From positions 5,853-69,852 of the forward strand of contig JAKUCV010001412.1 of the NCBI GenBank assembly GCA_028386065.3: a stretch of 64,000 nucleotides of DNA, read 5' to 3'. The notes beneath the pieces are model-generated. The model saw only the letters and a program-made list of their open reading frames with translations, had not been told where the DNA came from and made no database searches. Origin of the DNA: Turnera subulata (lineage: Eukaryota; Streptophyta; Magnoliopsida; Malpighiales; Passifloraceae). This document shows, piece after piece, positions 1 to 11,813 of this stretch. The position numbers and the translations under genes are program-made. Numbering within the stretch: position 1 is the stretch's first letter; each line of letters begins with the position of its first letter.

Positions 1-1622
1 AGGTGTTTGTGGCCAATTTTCTTAACTGTGCCTTGCTTGTTTTCTTAATACAAACCACACAATTGCCAAGATTAATAAAATTCAGCTAATAGGATTTCAT
101 TATTTATTAATCTTCGCATTCTTTCCTTAGACATATGTCTAAATCTTTATGCCACAAGTGAGTAAGATACCTCATCACCTAATCTACATTTAGAACAATC
201 ATTATGATGCAAATTTAATAAAATATCTATACACAAGGAACCAATATCCACTTTATGAAGGCCATCCTTAAGTATAAAAATATTAAAATAAAATTTTCTA
301 CAAGCTGAACACTCATTCTTAACATTAGAAACATATAATATCAAATTTTGACAAATAAATCAAGATTTGAAAATAATAAGTAAATAATCGATATTAAAAA
401 ATAATTGATAGTGTCCAGTGTAAAAACATGCAAAAAGTTTTGATGGCCTCTACTGGAGCATTATATTGGTATCCTACATAAACATAAATTTTGCATCAAG
501 TTCAAATATAGATGTTACATCCACATAATCTACAAGGAAATATAACGAACTTTAATTAGATTTGATTCAAAACACATTCAAGCATTGAGCTTATCTTTTC
601 CGTTTTGAACCATGTCTTGTAATTAAGACAATCTACATAATAGTGTCTATCTTTCTTAATGACACTTATCATCATTCGTTATTGTGAATTTGAGCAAACG
701 ATCCATTAATTTTCAATGATCCTTTATAGCTCTTTTCACCTTTCTTTCCTGGTTTTCTAATTAGCTCTTGAATATCATATGAGATTATTGTATGATTTCC
801 TTGTTCTTAAGTCTCGCCTCTTTTTAAGCAAGCATGCTTTCAATTATGCCACACTCTATTTCTCTTTTGCTTTATAGAAAATAGAATAGACTACATTCAA
901 AGGCAAGAAAAAGATCAATAAATTGTTCAAGGAAATAATCATTCACGATTATTCTCATATTATACAATCTTGCTACTAAAATAGACATTCTGGAGATATG
1001 ACTTAATATTACTCTTCATAATCATTCGCATAAACATAAAGCTTAGCATGTTCATCTTTCCCTTGCTTTATGGAAAGTTTTTTTTTTTTAATGCTTTCGT
1101 TAGTACTGCTTTAATCAATAAGAGCAGTGGGCTTACTGATTAAAGGTAATAAGCCTAGATTCCAAGAACTTAAATGAAGCTAGACTTGTCTCATAAATCG
1201 TCAAGCCCGTATAACTTAATAACAATTTAAGCTTGCGAATGAAGAGTAATTTAATATCGTAAATCTCACATAGATAGACAATCCATTATTTCAATCTACA
1301 TACATTATGTATATATTGATATTTTCCTTTGGGAATTATATCAATACAACGATAACCATAATTGATGCTTGAGTAGATTTAACATAATTGGTAAACTAAC
1401 ATATTTAATTAGACATGTATGTTATCTTTGGATATACAAAACATGGCTAATAAATAAATTAATTGACCATCTTTTATGTTTATAATCATAAAATGATTAA
1501 TCAACCTTTGGGTTGATCCTTAAATATTTTATGAAAATAAACTTGATTTTCTTATGATAAAATTAATTATCATCATCATGCCATCACATTAATTGCATCA
1601 CATGCTCATGAGTAAATCAATA

Positions 1623-1802
1623 TTTCTCTTAATTTTGATATCCATGAAGTATTCCAATCCGGCCACTTTGGTGACTAACAAATTGTACATAAGATAAATA
1701 TCAAATATTTACTTAAGTGTCTCTTTCTTAAAATTGATATCTATAAAACATTCTAATTTAGCCACTTTGGTGATCAAAAATTATACACAATTAGATATCG
1801 AA
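1623..1802. repeat. Imperfect tandem duplication, unit about 95 bp
   Basis: Two diverged copies follow each other. Both contain an AATTTTGATATC or AAATTGATATC start, a CCACTTTGGTGA core (near 1664 and 1761) and a run ending in ATATCAAA or ATATCGAA. It probably belongs to the internal part of the left retroelement. Confidence 0.5.
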
Positions 1803-2383
1803 CTCTATGAAGATGTTTATGTAAAAGAGACTATTAATAAGTCCAACGTATAATTAAAACATTTTTGGACTCAATTGCATAAATAACAAACAATAAGGAT
1901 TAAACTGTAATCTGTATTGAGGGGCTTGAACGACAAGATTTATAATATCTGAACTGAAGTGGAAAATAAATATAATTTTCCAGAACCACACTGATCGCAC
2001 AAATTGTTTGTGCCTGAACATAAAATTGATCTCACAAAAACTAAGAAAGCCCACAACAGTAAGCAAATAATCCTCCGATACACCTTTATAGCCATATGTT
2101 TATTGTATGTTGATTTTTCAACCAAATCAACAACACGCAACTATTTCCTACAGTGCGTGAATCTCCTCAAATGTATATAACATAATCGATTATTGCATTC
2201 TTTCTTTCCTTTTTTTTTTTTAATCGATAACAAGGCTATACAATTGTTTTCATCAGCAGCCTGGTGAGTCGTACCGTAGACATCATAATGAACAAAACAA
2301 ATCAACATAAATTATTTGTTGTAAATATGCATCCAAAACACATAATCATCATATTAAGGGGAAGATAATTGTTCTTAAACCAT

Positions 2384-2395
2384 GCTCCGCTACCA
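2384..2395 (-). other. Primer-binding site of the left copia-like element
   Basis: The minus strand reads TGGTAGCGGAGC two bases after the LTR end. The usual copia site, complementary to the initiator Met tRNA 3' end, is TGGTATCAGAGC, so two positions differ. The full-length copia element at 47.1 kb carries exactly the same variant. Confidence 0.6.
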
Positions 2396-2397
2396 CA

Positions 2398-2834
2398 TGT
2401 TAGATAATTAACATGAACAATCATAATAATCAGGAATCAAGAGACGATAATTTAATTCCCAATTCAAACATTAACATAATACCCATTAGATCTTAGAACT
2501 AATTATCTCCCACTAATAATATGAGGTTGAAGACATACCTGGTAAATCGATTATGTTGTCTTCTAAATTCTCTTAATCTCCTCTTAATTTGTCTTGATGA
2601 CTTCATGAGGAATAGATTTCTCTCTCTTGCCTCTGTCTTTCTTACTAACGTTTGTCAGATGGTGTAACAGAACGTTAAGCGACTGGAGAGAGAGGACCTA
2701 TTCCATAATATTGTATTTATACACCCCATCAAATGTTGATTAGAAAACCCTAATAGTTGACCAATAGGATTTTGCCACGTCATTAAATAAAACCTAATAT
2801 TATATGGGCCACATAAAAGGAAAATATTCTTACA
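2398..2834 (-). repeat. Copia-type LTR (437 bp), minus strand
   Basis: On the minus strand the block begins TGTAAGAATATT at 2834 and ends ATTATCTAACA at 2398. Its two ends form an imperfect inverted repeat (TGTAAGAA against TGTTAGAT). A TATA box (TATAAATA, complement of 2714-2721) lies in the middle, as expected for an LTR promoter. A primer-binding site follows two bases after the end. The 3' boundary is firm because of the primer-binding site. The 5' boundary rests on the terminal repeat only, since no partner LTR is in the window. Confidence 0.6.
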
Positions 2835-3408
2835 CATCCTTCAAAGATACCTCCACTTCACAGCACTGTGGCGCTCTGCTGTGCTCCACAAGAGCCTCAA
2901 TACCAGTCTCCTCCTCTTCCATGTTGGTGATTGAGCATATCTACCCTGCTCAGCAACCTGTATCTGCACACTACAAAGGAAAAACTACAAAGGGTAACCA
3001 CTAAAATGAAGAAATAGTATAGCTTCCCGAAAGGATAAAGACCAGGATTCCAAAAGCTAAACTAGACAAAAAAAAAAAAAAAGGTTAATACAGGAGAAAC
3101 TAAATTAGACAGAGAAAAGGTTAATGCAGAAACTTATAGATAAAATAATACACATGAAGACCAAAGTTAAGAGCTGGAAGTAAAGGGAGGGGATAAAAGC
3201 GAGCTAGACTAAGAGAAGACACAAGCTCCTAGAGAAAAAGACTAAAGCTTTAGACAGTGTTTTATAAACGGATTCAGCTGAATCAGTTTTGCGTAAAAGT
3301 GAAAAACTCTTCATTTTATTCCCAGTCAAATGAAAACCAAACATGTCCAATAAGCTCAATACATATGATATGTAGTATATTTTGTACAACATCATCATAT
3401 ATATATCC
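2835..3408. other. Spacer and probable 3' region of the MMP gene
   Basis: The stretch lies between the left LTR and the stop codon of the MMP gene. It contains an A tract near 3069-3083. The part close to 3409 is presumably the MMP 3' untranslated region. No coding frame with recognisable similarity was seen. Confidence 0.4.
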
Positions 3409-4332
3409 TCACATATTATATAAAGCTCTAATCCCTTCAACATCATCCTGGCCCAAACCCTTCCTTACGCCAGTGGGAATTGTCGGGAACATGACAGCAG
3501 CTTCATCCGAACTATGTTCAAGCCCTAGAGCATGTCCTAACTCATGCAATCCAACAGTTCCCAAATCATATTTTCCGGGCACAGCTCCGTCGGCCCAATT
3601 CTCATCCCCATCAAAAACCATAACCCCTACAGTTGGAGCATATGCATAGGCCAGTGTTTTTCCAGGGCCATCCAGCCTCGGGTCTCCACTGGCTTGGGAT
3701 GCGAATGAAATCTTTATATCAGCTGCGATACCTTCCCCAACAAACTCAAACTCGAGTCCTGTTTCTCTCTTCCATAATTGTGTAGCAAATTCTGAGATTG
3801 GTTTAATCACATCTTTTCGGGTTCCGGGTGCAATAGCCCAAGTAAGCACCTTCTCCGATGCTGGCCACTTGGGAGATCCGTCGAAAAACTTGTAGTTTGT
3901 GGTATAATTTGATGCTCCAGAATTCATTCTGGTCTTGCCGTTGATGATATCAGGCACGCCACATCGAGGCATGGCCATCAGCGACAATGTTTCAGAATCC
4001 AGAATTCCTGTGGGGTTCAGGTTAAAGTTGAGTTGGTAGGTTTTGATGGCACGCTCCATGTTCTCATCAAGTTGATCACCATGATCTACTTCTTGGTTAT
4101 TCAGGTGCTGTTTGTCCACATCCAAGTAACCAAATTGGTGGAGGAATTTCTTGAGATTGTGAATGCCTTCTATCTTGTCACCCTTTTTAGCTCCCTGGAG
4201 ATGCTTGACAAACTCGAATGTTAAGTACTTTCTGTGGACATTTGGGTGATCAGCAAAAACTACATATTGGGAAATGCAAAGACAGAGAAGAAGGCAAGCA
4301 ATTGCAGAGACACTTATCGTGTTGATTGCCAT
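3409..4332 (-). CDS. Plant matrix metalloproteinase (matrixin, M10A)
   Basis: Secreted zinc endopeptidase of the plant MMP family; it should cleave proteins in the apoplast. The frame is intronless, 307 residues, close to soybean SMEP1. A hydrophobic signal peptide covers about residues 5-27. A peptidoglycan-binding-like propeptide follows, and then the cysteine switch PRCGVPD (122-128), whose Cys keeps the zymogen inactive by binding zinc. The catalytic zinc motif HELGHALGLEH is at 263-273 and the Met-turn methionine at 281. All key residues are intact. The chain stops at residue 307 without a hydrophobic C-terminal tail, so a GPI anchor is unlikely and a soluble enzyme is inferred. The start is the first ATG after a TATA box about 50 bp upstream. 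It is a neighbour of the PBL28-GNAT-LSM12 block, as in Arabidopsis where At3-MMP lies near (from memory). Confidence 0.95.
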   Translation of the reverse strand: MAINTISVSAIACLLLCLCISQYVVFADHPNVHRKYLTFEFVKHLQGAKKGDKIEGIHNLKKFLHQFGYLDVDKQHLNNQEVDHGDQLDENMERAIKTYQLNFNLNPTGILDSETLSLMAMPRCGVPDIINGKTRMNSGASNYTTNYKFFDGSPKWPASEKVLTWAIAPGTRKDVIKPISEFATQLWKRETGLEFEFVGEGIAADIKISFASQASGDPRLDGPGKTLAYAYAPTVGVMVFDGDENWADGAVPGKYDLGTVGLHELGHALGLEHSSDEAAVMFPTIPTGVRKGLGQDDVEGIRALYNM

Positions 4333-4380
4333 GACTATATGATATCAATGAAGTGCCTGACAAAATAATGCTGAGCCGGT

Positions 4381-4388
4381 CTTTTATA
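4381..4388 (-). promoter_or_regulatory. TATA box of the MMP gene
   Basis: The minus strand reads TATAAAAG 49-56 bp upstream of the MMP start codon. This is correct spacing for a transcription start about 20 bp before the ATG, giving a very short leader. Confidence 0.6.
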
Positions 4389-4399
4389 TTGGATCATAT

Positions 4400-7336
4400 C
4401 TAAAGTCTGAGTCATCATGACCAAGAGAATCCTGATGAGGCTGAAACATGAAATGATAATCTGATACGCTTTTCATATGAAGAATGCTCGATTACTGTTT
4501 CAAGAAATAAATCTAAAATTTGTTTTCCGACAGATTTTCTGCTTCTATGGCACCCAAAAATCAAATTCAACAAGAGTTGGATGGAAGAAGTGTGTGTGAG
4601 TGGTCTGACTTTTTCAGCAACTGATCTTTTTCTTTGTTTGAAGCTAATAGATTTTAATTCCCAAAATTCTCGAACTATGCATGCATGTGGTAGATATGCT
4701 AATAGATACCTACCTTTTTATCGATCAGGAAAGTACATCAAGAGAATAATATGTTCCTATAAATTACAGAAATTAACAACTATTGTTTGTGTGTAAATAA
4801 AGAAATATATTTTTATATAAATTTAAGAAAAAAATCATCTTTTCTTTTTCAAATGCTCTTTTTTATGTGTATTCTTTTAGATTTTTTATAAATTATTTAA
4901 AATTCATCAATAAATAAAAAATCCAAACACAAACACCAACCTTGCTAGCCGCGTGATGCACGAGGAGTATATAATATATACATATATATATATATATACA
5001 TATGTACGTATATATATATTGTCTTTGGCAATTGGCAAATGACGTTTGATTCTTATGGTTATCTTAAATGTTCAGTATCATCATATGTACTTGTGACTAA
5101 ACAATGCTGCAATTGCAATTGATGCACTGTTGTTCGTCCTGCTAATTCTGATTTTGTTGTTTGTTTCTTTCTTTTATAAAAAAGAACTCGTCGTCATCGA
5201 TCACCAGAGAGCTCATGGAGGGGGAGCATGCAACTTATGAACAACAAACACGTTTTTTTTTATCGTGGTCATCAGTCACCACATTTTTTTCCCTTTTGGG
5301 GCTTTATTTTGAACCTTTCCCGTCACTCCCTCCACAGTTCGGTGTAGGCTCCCACCCTCACCCCACCGGCCTCCACGGTGCCCGCTGGTCTAGACTTGTC
5401 TCGTGCCGCCACTCCTCCTTCTCCTTCTAATGGCACCATTGTCAAAGATCTGAGCATAGACCTATACTATTTAGGCTTATGTGTATTATTAGACAAGTTC
5501 AAAAAGAAATGTGTATTAGTAGACTTGCTAATCTATTCATGAGTGCTTTTGATGTTTAGACCCAAAAAAAAAAGAGTTTTTGATGTTCGTCAAAGTTACA
5601 TGCCAGGCCAAATCATGGGGGTGAAGCTTTTTTTTTATGAGTCTTTTTGAAGGTTCTTTGGGCGTCGATATATTTTTGTTTTTTTTTTTTTTGGGCCGAT
5701 ATATCTTTCCCTAAAGTCCAGTCTGCGTAGTATTTAATTTACATGTTACAATGTCTACAAAAATGGTGCACTGCAGTTTAAGGCTAACTTTGATTGGCAA
5801 TCTTTAGAGCTAATACTTGCAGCACCTACTCCTCTTTCTTTCGCCTTCATACTTACCAAAAGCTACCAAGTATCAAAATTGCAAGGAGACTAGGAAGTCT
5901 TTTTTTGTCCTTGTGGAAGTAAACAAGACAAAAAGGGGGTACCACTTGAAGAACTTGGAAAAAGGTTGTTCAGTGGGAGTAGTATTGAAGAGTCATTGAA
6001 TCTGTTCTAAAGTTCTATTTTGGCTCTTCTGTAGCTTTGAGGTGCGTTTAGGTTTGAAGCTAGGTTAATTTTATACTAAATTGGGTTTCAAAGAGAAGTG
6101 AGGTTTGAACCCATGATCTTAAAGTAAGACTGTAAGACCTGGATCCGCCGCTGCTTACGTAGGAGCCTTTCTCATCATATACAAAATTATGTTTATTGTA
6201 AAAATTCTGTATGACTTGAAGTATGAAATTTTTATAAATGCTAATTATCTTTGCCCCGTCCCCTCCCCACACCGCAGCTATTTTAAGCCTACAATGAGTG
6301 TCGGAGCTTAGGTGCCCTCCCTCCAAGCTTATTTTAAATTTGATTATTGAAAAGTGATGATGTAAATCTTTTTGAAGGGTCAAGGTCTAGAAACTTGAGA
6401 AATTGTAAAGAATGGTTAGAAGAGACTACCAAAGCCTTTGTGTGAGTGGAGCAATGAAAATAAGAAAGATACTCTTGACGCTTTTGTGAAAAATTGTTAA
6501 TTATACGGTTTAAACATTGAGGAATTGAGAAGATTATAACTTACAAAACCGCTCATGCGATTTATATAAAAGCTAATTTAATGGATGCTCTAATGTAGTA
6601 GTTAGGACATATACAGAGCTAAGCCCTCCAAGCCTTTCATGCTTGATTGGATGGGATTACTTGAAAGCGAATGGCGGATTAATGTGATCAAGCGAATGTG
6701 GACGTCTACCAGCTCTGTCAATTCTAAACATTGCCAAACATAATAGAGATAACACACCAAAATTCCAAAATGAAAGCGCCCTGTCAACCGCAACCTTTCT
6801 TGTTCAAGGAAACCGAAAAAAAATTAAAAAAACTAATGGTGGGGGAGGAAACGCGGCTTGTATTTCCTTATCGAACAATGAACTCGTTACCTCACCTTCA
6901 AATCAACAAAAGGTGAGCAAGCAATACCAACTTTTGCTTTTTTTGCTTTTCCTTTTTCTTCAAGCACATCTTTCTTTTGTTTCCCTGTCCTCAAAATCCA
7001 TGTTGTTGGTGGCAGATGTTGTAGTTTATCTTCCTAAGCTTAGTTTCACTTGCTCAATACGTACTCATCGAAGGATTCTCCTAACATCTACTTCCGTCTA
7101 TTTACATATCCACTATATACTGAAATCCATTTCTTTTCATATTTTGCTTCAGGGAAAGTATTCAAGTTTCAGTTTAGCATGATGCCTGTCAAGGGTGACA
7201 ACTAACAATTAACACAGAACATACACCTTCCATCCAATGTCATGAAACTTCTTCATTCTCCACCCAACTGTGTTTCACATTTTGTACTCAACCATTGCAA
7301 TCTTTGAACAAGGGTTCATATAAAGACAAACCTAAT
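4400..7336. other. Intergenic region between MMP and kinase
   Basis: The two genes are divergently transcribed, so both promoters lie here. Open frames in this stretch are short (at most 107 codons) with no recognisable motif. A poly-T run at 5676-5691 is flanked by a near-direct repeat (GGGC-GATATAT), which may mark a tiny retroposed remnant. The last 350 bp before 7337 is pyrimidine-rich in places, compatible with a 5' leader of the kinase gene. Confidence 0.4.
4968..5020. repeat. AT dinucleotide microsatellite
   Basis: An interrupted run of alternating T and A with CATA and GTACGTA interruptions. It is likely length-variable between individuals. Confidence 0.8.
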
Positions 7337-10300
7337 ATGCCTTTTGGATTGGTGTCAGCATGGAACAAGCGCCGGAGAAGCAAGTCCCATGATCACTCGG
7401 ATCCATGTGCGTAATTCTGCTGCTCTTCCTTTTCTTGTTAATTTGTTGCATAACTCCCTTCTGGTAAGTTTTCTTTCAACAAATGCTGCAAAACTTAGGT
7501 TTGTGTTTTACAAGTGCTTCCTCCAACCATGCAGGGATTTATAAACCTGCAGAGTTTTGGCAACTTGAAGAGCGAACATCACAGCCCGCCAAGCGACACC
7601 ATGGATCATCAGTTTTCACACTCAAGGAAATGGAAGAGGCAACCTGCTCTTTCAGTGATGACAATTACATAGGAAAAGGAGGATTTGGAAAAGTGTACAA
7701 GGGCACCCTTAGGACAGGAGAGGTATAAATGTTCTAAGAGATTTTTATCATATTCCAGTTGGAATCGTCTCTGGCTGACAATTCAACAAGACAGCCCTTT
7801 GATAACCTTTCAATCCCAACCAAATACTGACTAAGAGTAGATAGATTTAGAAAACGAACTAAAAGACCTATAAAAGTCATTGGGAGAAAGAAAGACGTTC
7901 TATTGACTAACTGGATTTGGAAAACAAAGTAAAAGGCTTAAAGACGCTTTAAGACCATGCATCATACGTACTACATGCTTACTTCTTTTCTGCCATCTCA
8001 AGGTTGTAGCAATCAAGAAAATGGAGTTGCCACCATTTAAAGAAGCTGAAGGAGAACGAGAGTTCCGGGTAGAAGTTGATATCTTGAGCAGACTGGACCA
8101 CCCCAATTTGGTTTCCCTGATAGGATACTGCGCTGATGGGAAGCACAGGTTTCTAGTGTATGAATATCTGCGGAACGGGAATCTGCAAGATCACCTAAAT
8201 GGTGGGTTACTACTAAGAATCCTGCTCCCTTCTCATTTAGAATGTTATTGTAGTGCACTGCTGCAATTCCAAACTGTATTACAGGGATAGGGGAATCAAA
8301 AATGGAGTGGCCCTTAAGGCTCAAAGTGGCACTTGGAGCAGCTAGGGGACTTGCTTACCTTCATTCCAGTTCTTCTGTTGGTATACCAATTGTTCATAGA
8401 GATTTTAAATCCACAAACGTCCTTCTGAATAACAATTTTGAGGCAAAGGTAAAAAAATTTTTGAACTTTTTCCCCAATCTCCAATTGAACACGGAACAGA
8501 ATTAAGGAGCTACTGTTAGATCAAACAATCTAAAGTTTATACCCATATTTTGCACAGATATCTGATTTTGGGCTTGCCAAGTTGATGCCAGAAGGCCAGG
8601 AGACGTACGTGACTGCTCGGGTTCTAGGAACATTTGGGTATTTCGATCCAGAGTACACATCGGTATGCATCTATGTTAGTTTCTTCTATGCAACCAATTT
8701 AACATTGCTTAACCAGACTCTTTTTATCATTCTCATACATAAACTGTTGTCCTCGCCCTTTGTTAACTGTACAACTCCTTTGTCTCTACAAATTCTACAA
8801 AATTCTCCTCTCTTGAGGAACCTAATGAATTAGGAATATAAGAAGCTTGGTCATCATAAGTATGCAGAGTGCTTTCTATAGCAATTATTGGTTTGACCTT
8901 CAAATGCACATTAAAGTTGGTTATGGAGAAAAGACACTTGAAAGATACGTTTCTTGAAATTTCTCATGTGGATAATGATTCATGGACATGCGAAGCTTAA
9001 GAATATACATGCTTTTAGATGCAATGATATCGAGCTAAGGATAACATGATTATACACAATTTCTCGTCCTTGACAAACAGAAAGCACAAAAAAGTGTCAA
9101 AGGCTTTCTACTTCAACTACACTAGATAACTGCTAATGTTTACCAACTAGTTTGTCAACATCAGATATTTCCTGACATCTACAAAATGCCAATCATAGTA
9201 GATAAAAATCCATAATTTTGCATTTCCAGCAGGCCTGCATTAATTTCTAAATCTAAGTATCTTCAGTCCAATCAGAATAAAGCACCCAATATATGCTGAT
9301 TTACTAAAGACTTTGATATATCATACCCTAGATGTAGTGTCAGTTAACTTTCAGTTAATGCCAAACTAACCTTGCCAGCCGGTTCTCCAACGTTCATTGA
9401 GAACCTAAGAGCATTTGATGTAAATGATTGGAAAAACCAAACTACACTTTGTGTAGGTTGACTGGAGGACATTTATACAGGCAATAAAACAAATATTGAA
9501 GTAGTAACCACAACAACGCATAGTTTCGAGTTGCGACATAGATCTCTGAACACTCCCCTACGATTGTTTTAATTGAGCAGAATGCAGGGACAAATATAAT
9601 CATTACGCAGGTTTTAGTTTGAACTATGAGTTTTGATGTAGAAGCAATGAAACTATTACTAAGATGTGAAAAGTAAGCAAGCGATTCCACACAGCGAAGT
9701 AACTATTGGTTTGCTTAATTAACAACAGTCAATTTTCGTCACATTGGTCACTCGGTTTAGCTAACCCTAGAATACCATGAAGCCAAAAATTCAGATGAAT
9801 ATTATTATAGGAGTAGTTCCGTTCCCAGATATTGTACTTGTTAGGTGTGTGACAAACTAAGAAATGACATCTATAGTTTGTTATCTTTCATAACAGACAG
9901 GGAAACTCACCTTACAGAGTGATGTTTACGCATTTGGGGTGGTTCTTCTTGAGCTTTTGACTGGAAGGCGAGCCGTGGACTTGAACCAAGGAGCAACAGA
10001 TCAAAACCTTGTACTACAGGTAAAGAAAATTTTTCTTTACTCTCAAGTATATCAAAGGATTAACCTAGAAAATGTCTGGAATAGTAAATGAAAACTTTGT
10101 GTTTCAGGTTAGACATATATTGAATGATCGGAAGAAGTTACGGAAAGTGATAGATCCTGAGATGAGCAGAAGTTCATACGCACTCGAATCTATAGCCATG
10201 TTTGCAAACCTGGCATCAAGATGCGTTCGTACAGAGAGCAGCGAGAGGCCATCGATGACCGAATGTGTGAAAGAACTACAAATGATTATTTATACAAATT

Positions 10301-10344
10301 CGAAAGCCTCGGGGATAGGAATAAATTCATTCAAAATTGTCTAA
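7337..10344 (+). CDS. PBL28: Receptor-like cytoplasmic kinase, PBL28-like
   Basis: Ser/Thr protein kinase without signal peptide or membrane segment, RLCK-VII/PBS1-like group; such kinases relay signals from cell-surface receptors. Seven exons give 361 residues: 7337-7406, 7535-7722, 8003-8201, 8285-8448, 8558-8662, 9897-10019, 10108-10344. All introns are GT-AG and phases agree. The glycine loop is GKGGFGKVY (70-78), the ATP lysine K91 in VAIK, the catalytic loop HRD 190-192 and DFG 210-212, followed by [14 protein letters not shown]. It is an intact RD kinase. The first exon encodes a short basic N-terminus starting [14 protein letters not shown], with no Gly2 for myristoylation. I chose this ATG because the exon 1-2 junction then restores the DPWIYKPAE segment typical of PBL28. 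Intron 5 is long (1.2 kb). Arabidopsis At1g24030 is the probable counterpart, supported by its neighbours. Confidence 0.92.
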
Positions 10345-11813
10345 TAAAGCCCAAACAAAAACTAGCAGTGTCACAGTCTTTAATATCCCCTGAAATATCC
10401 CTTATGTTCATCAGTTTAACCCAAAAGACTGAGGAACACTAATACCACAAGCATGAGACAAGGAAACACACCCTTGGCTAAGCGGACTCTTAATTTATCA
10501 GTTACAATGGAAGGCACTCAAGGAAGACAAATAATAAAGAGGCATGAACCCTTTGCACTGTTTCATTTTTTTTCTAATCAATATCAACTTCAGTGTATTG
10601 TATGCTGCCCATTTTCCGGGACATTTGTGTACCTAAATAAAAGCTATAATGTTACTCATTTTCTCTCATCTGCTTACATCCATTTTTCCTCTGTTCTAAT
10701 CAATTTTCCTTTTTCTTCTAAGCTTGAGCACAAATAAATTCAAAGACGTGCAATCAAAGCAATGACGGGACATACCTTTGAAGCTTAGAAATACTACCCT
10801 TAGCAGTTCCACCAGTAGATTGAAAGGCGTTTCCAAGGTTTTCTCTAGTAGGGGTGAAGGCAAATCGTTTCAAAGAACAAACGTTGACCAGAAACAGAAA
10901 ATCCTAGGTCCCATAAAATGAAATGGATGCTACGGGCAGAATGCCTTGCGCTTCTGATGTTTATTGAGGCATAATGCTAGTGAGCAGATAGTTTCAAAGT
11001 CCTTGTAACCCTCAACCTAGCCGCTAAGTCCTTTCCTACAAGCCTAATGGTTTCTTTCTTTTATCTGTCATGGTTGAGATACCTCTTTCATATAACATGG
11101 AGTGCTCATCACTCTTCTCAGACCAAAAAAGAAAAAAAAAAGTTTAATAGGAGAGACTGAACCTGACTCACCTTCCTGCGGCTTATCACCCACAGTGCAC
11201 TCAGGGTTCCACAATGATGGCAACTAAACACAAGGGTTTTCATAGATATCTCAACATCTTCACTGTTGTATATTAAAATAAACAACAAGATTATTTTTAC
11301 CTTTTACCTAATCCATCATACCTGAACATTTTACACATTATTCCATTTAACATTTTGGAAACTGTAATCATATAAAATCAAAGGACATTTAGATGTCTAT
11401 TATTTGTATGTTCTCTCAACTTTACACATTGAAGTGGTATGTAACCAAAGAAGATGTTGATGCCAGTTACCTGTAACATGACAGGTTCGTACCATAAACA
11501 TGAGAAATAAACAAGCAAGGAGCAGTTGCACTATCACAGTTGACCTTCTTGAAATAACTCATTGGGCTGATTAGCACAAACTGGCTATACAATATCCTCA
11601 AAGACCTGGAACACAATGAGAACAGTATAAGCAACATTAGAACAATTATTAGGTAAAGATTTAAAGATTTTCAAGCCAATATGAAAGAAGTGAAGAAACA
11701 GAAGAAGTCAAGTAAGAAGAGAAAGAGAGAGGAAACAAACTATTACATTAGAAATTACAAGTTTTGATCACAGAAGTACAGGCAATAGCGTCTCAGCTAC
11801 CTCAGCAAATATC
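10345..11813. other. Convergent intergenic region
   Basis: The kinase (+) and GNAT (-) genes converge here, so both 3' untranslated regions should lie in this stretch. Frames present are short (94 codons or fewer) and unrecognised. No transposon ends were noticed. Confidence 0.4.

Larger units (their letters stand above)
1..2834 (-). mobile_element. Partial Ty1/copia-like element, minus strand
   Basis: A minus-strand LTR (2398-2834) is followed, going left, by a primer-binding site and then AT-rich DNA running to the window edge. This is what the 5' end of a minus-strand LTR retrotransposon looks like. No gag or pol frame is recognisable in 1-2383; only frames under about 70 codons are present. 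The internal part is therefore either untranslated leader or badly decayed. The second LTR was not found, so the element is truncated or runs out of the window, and the left limit is arbitrary. Confidence 0.5.
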
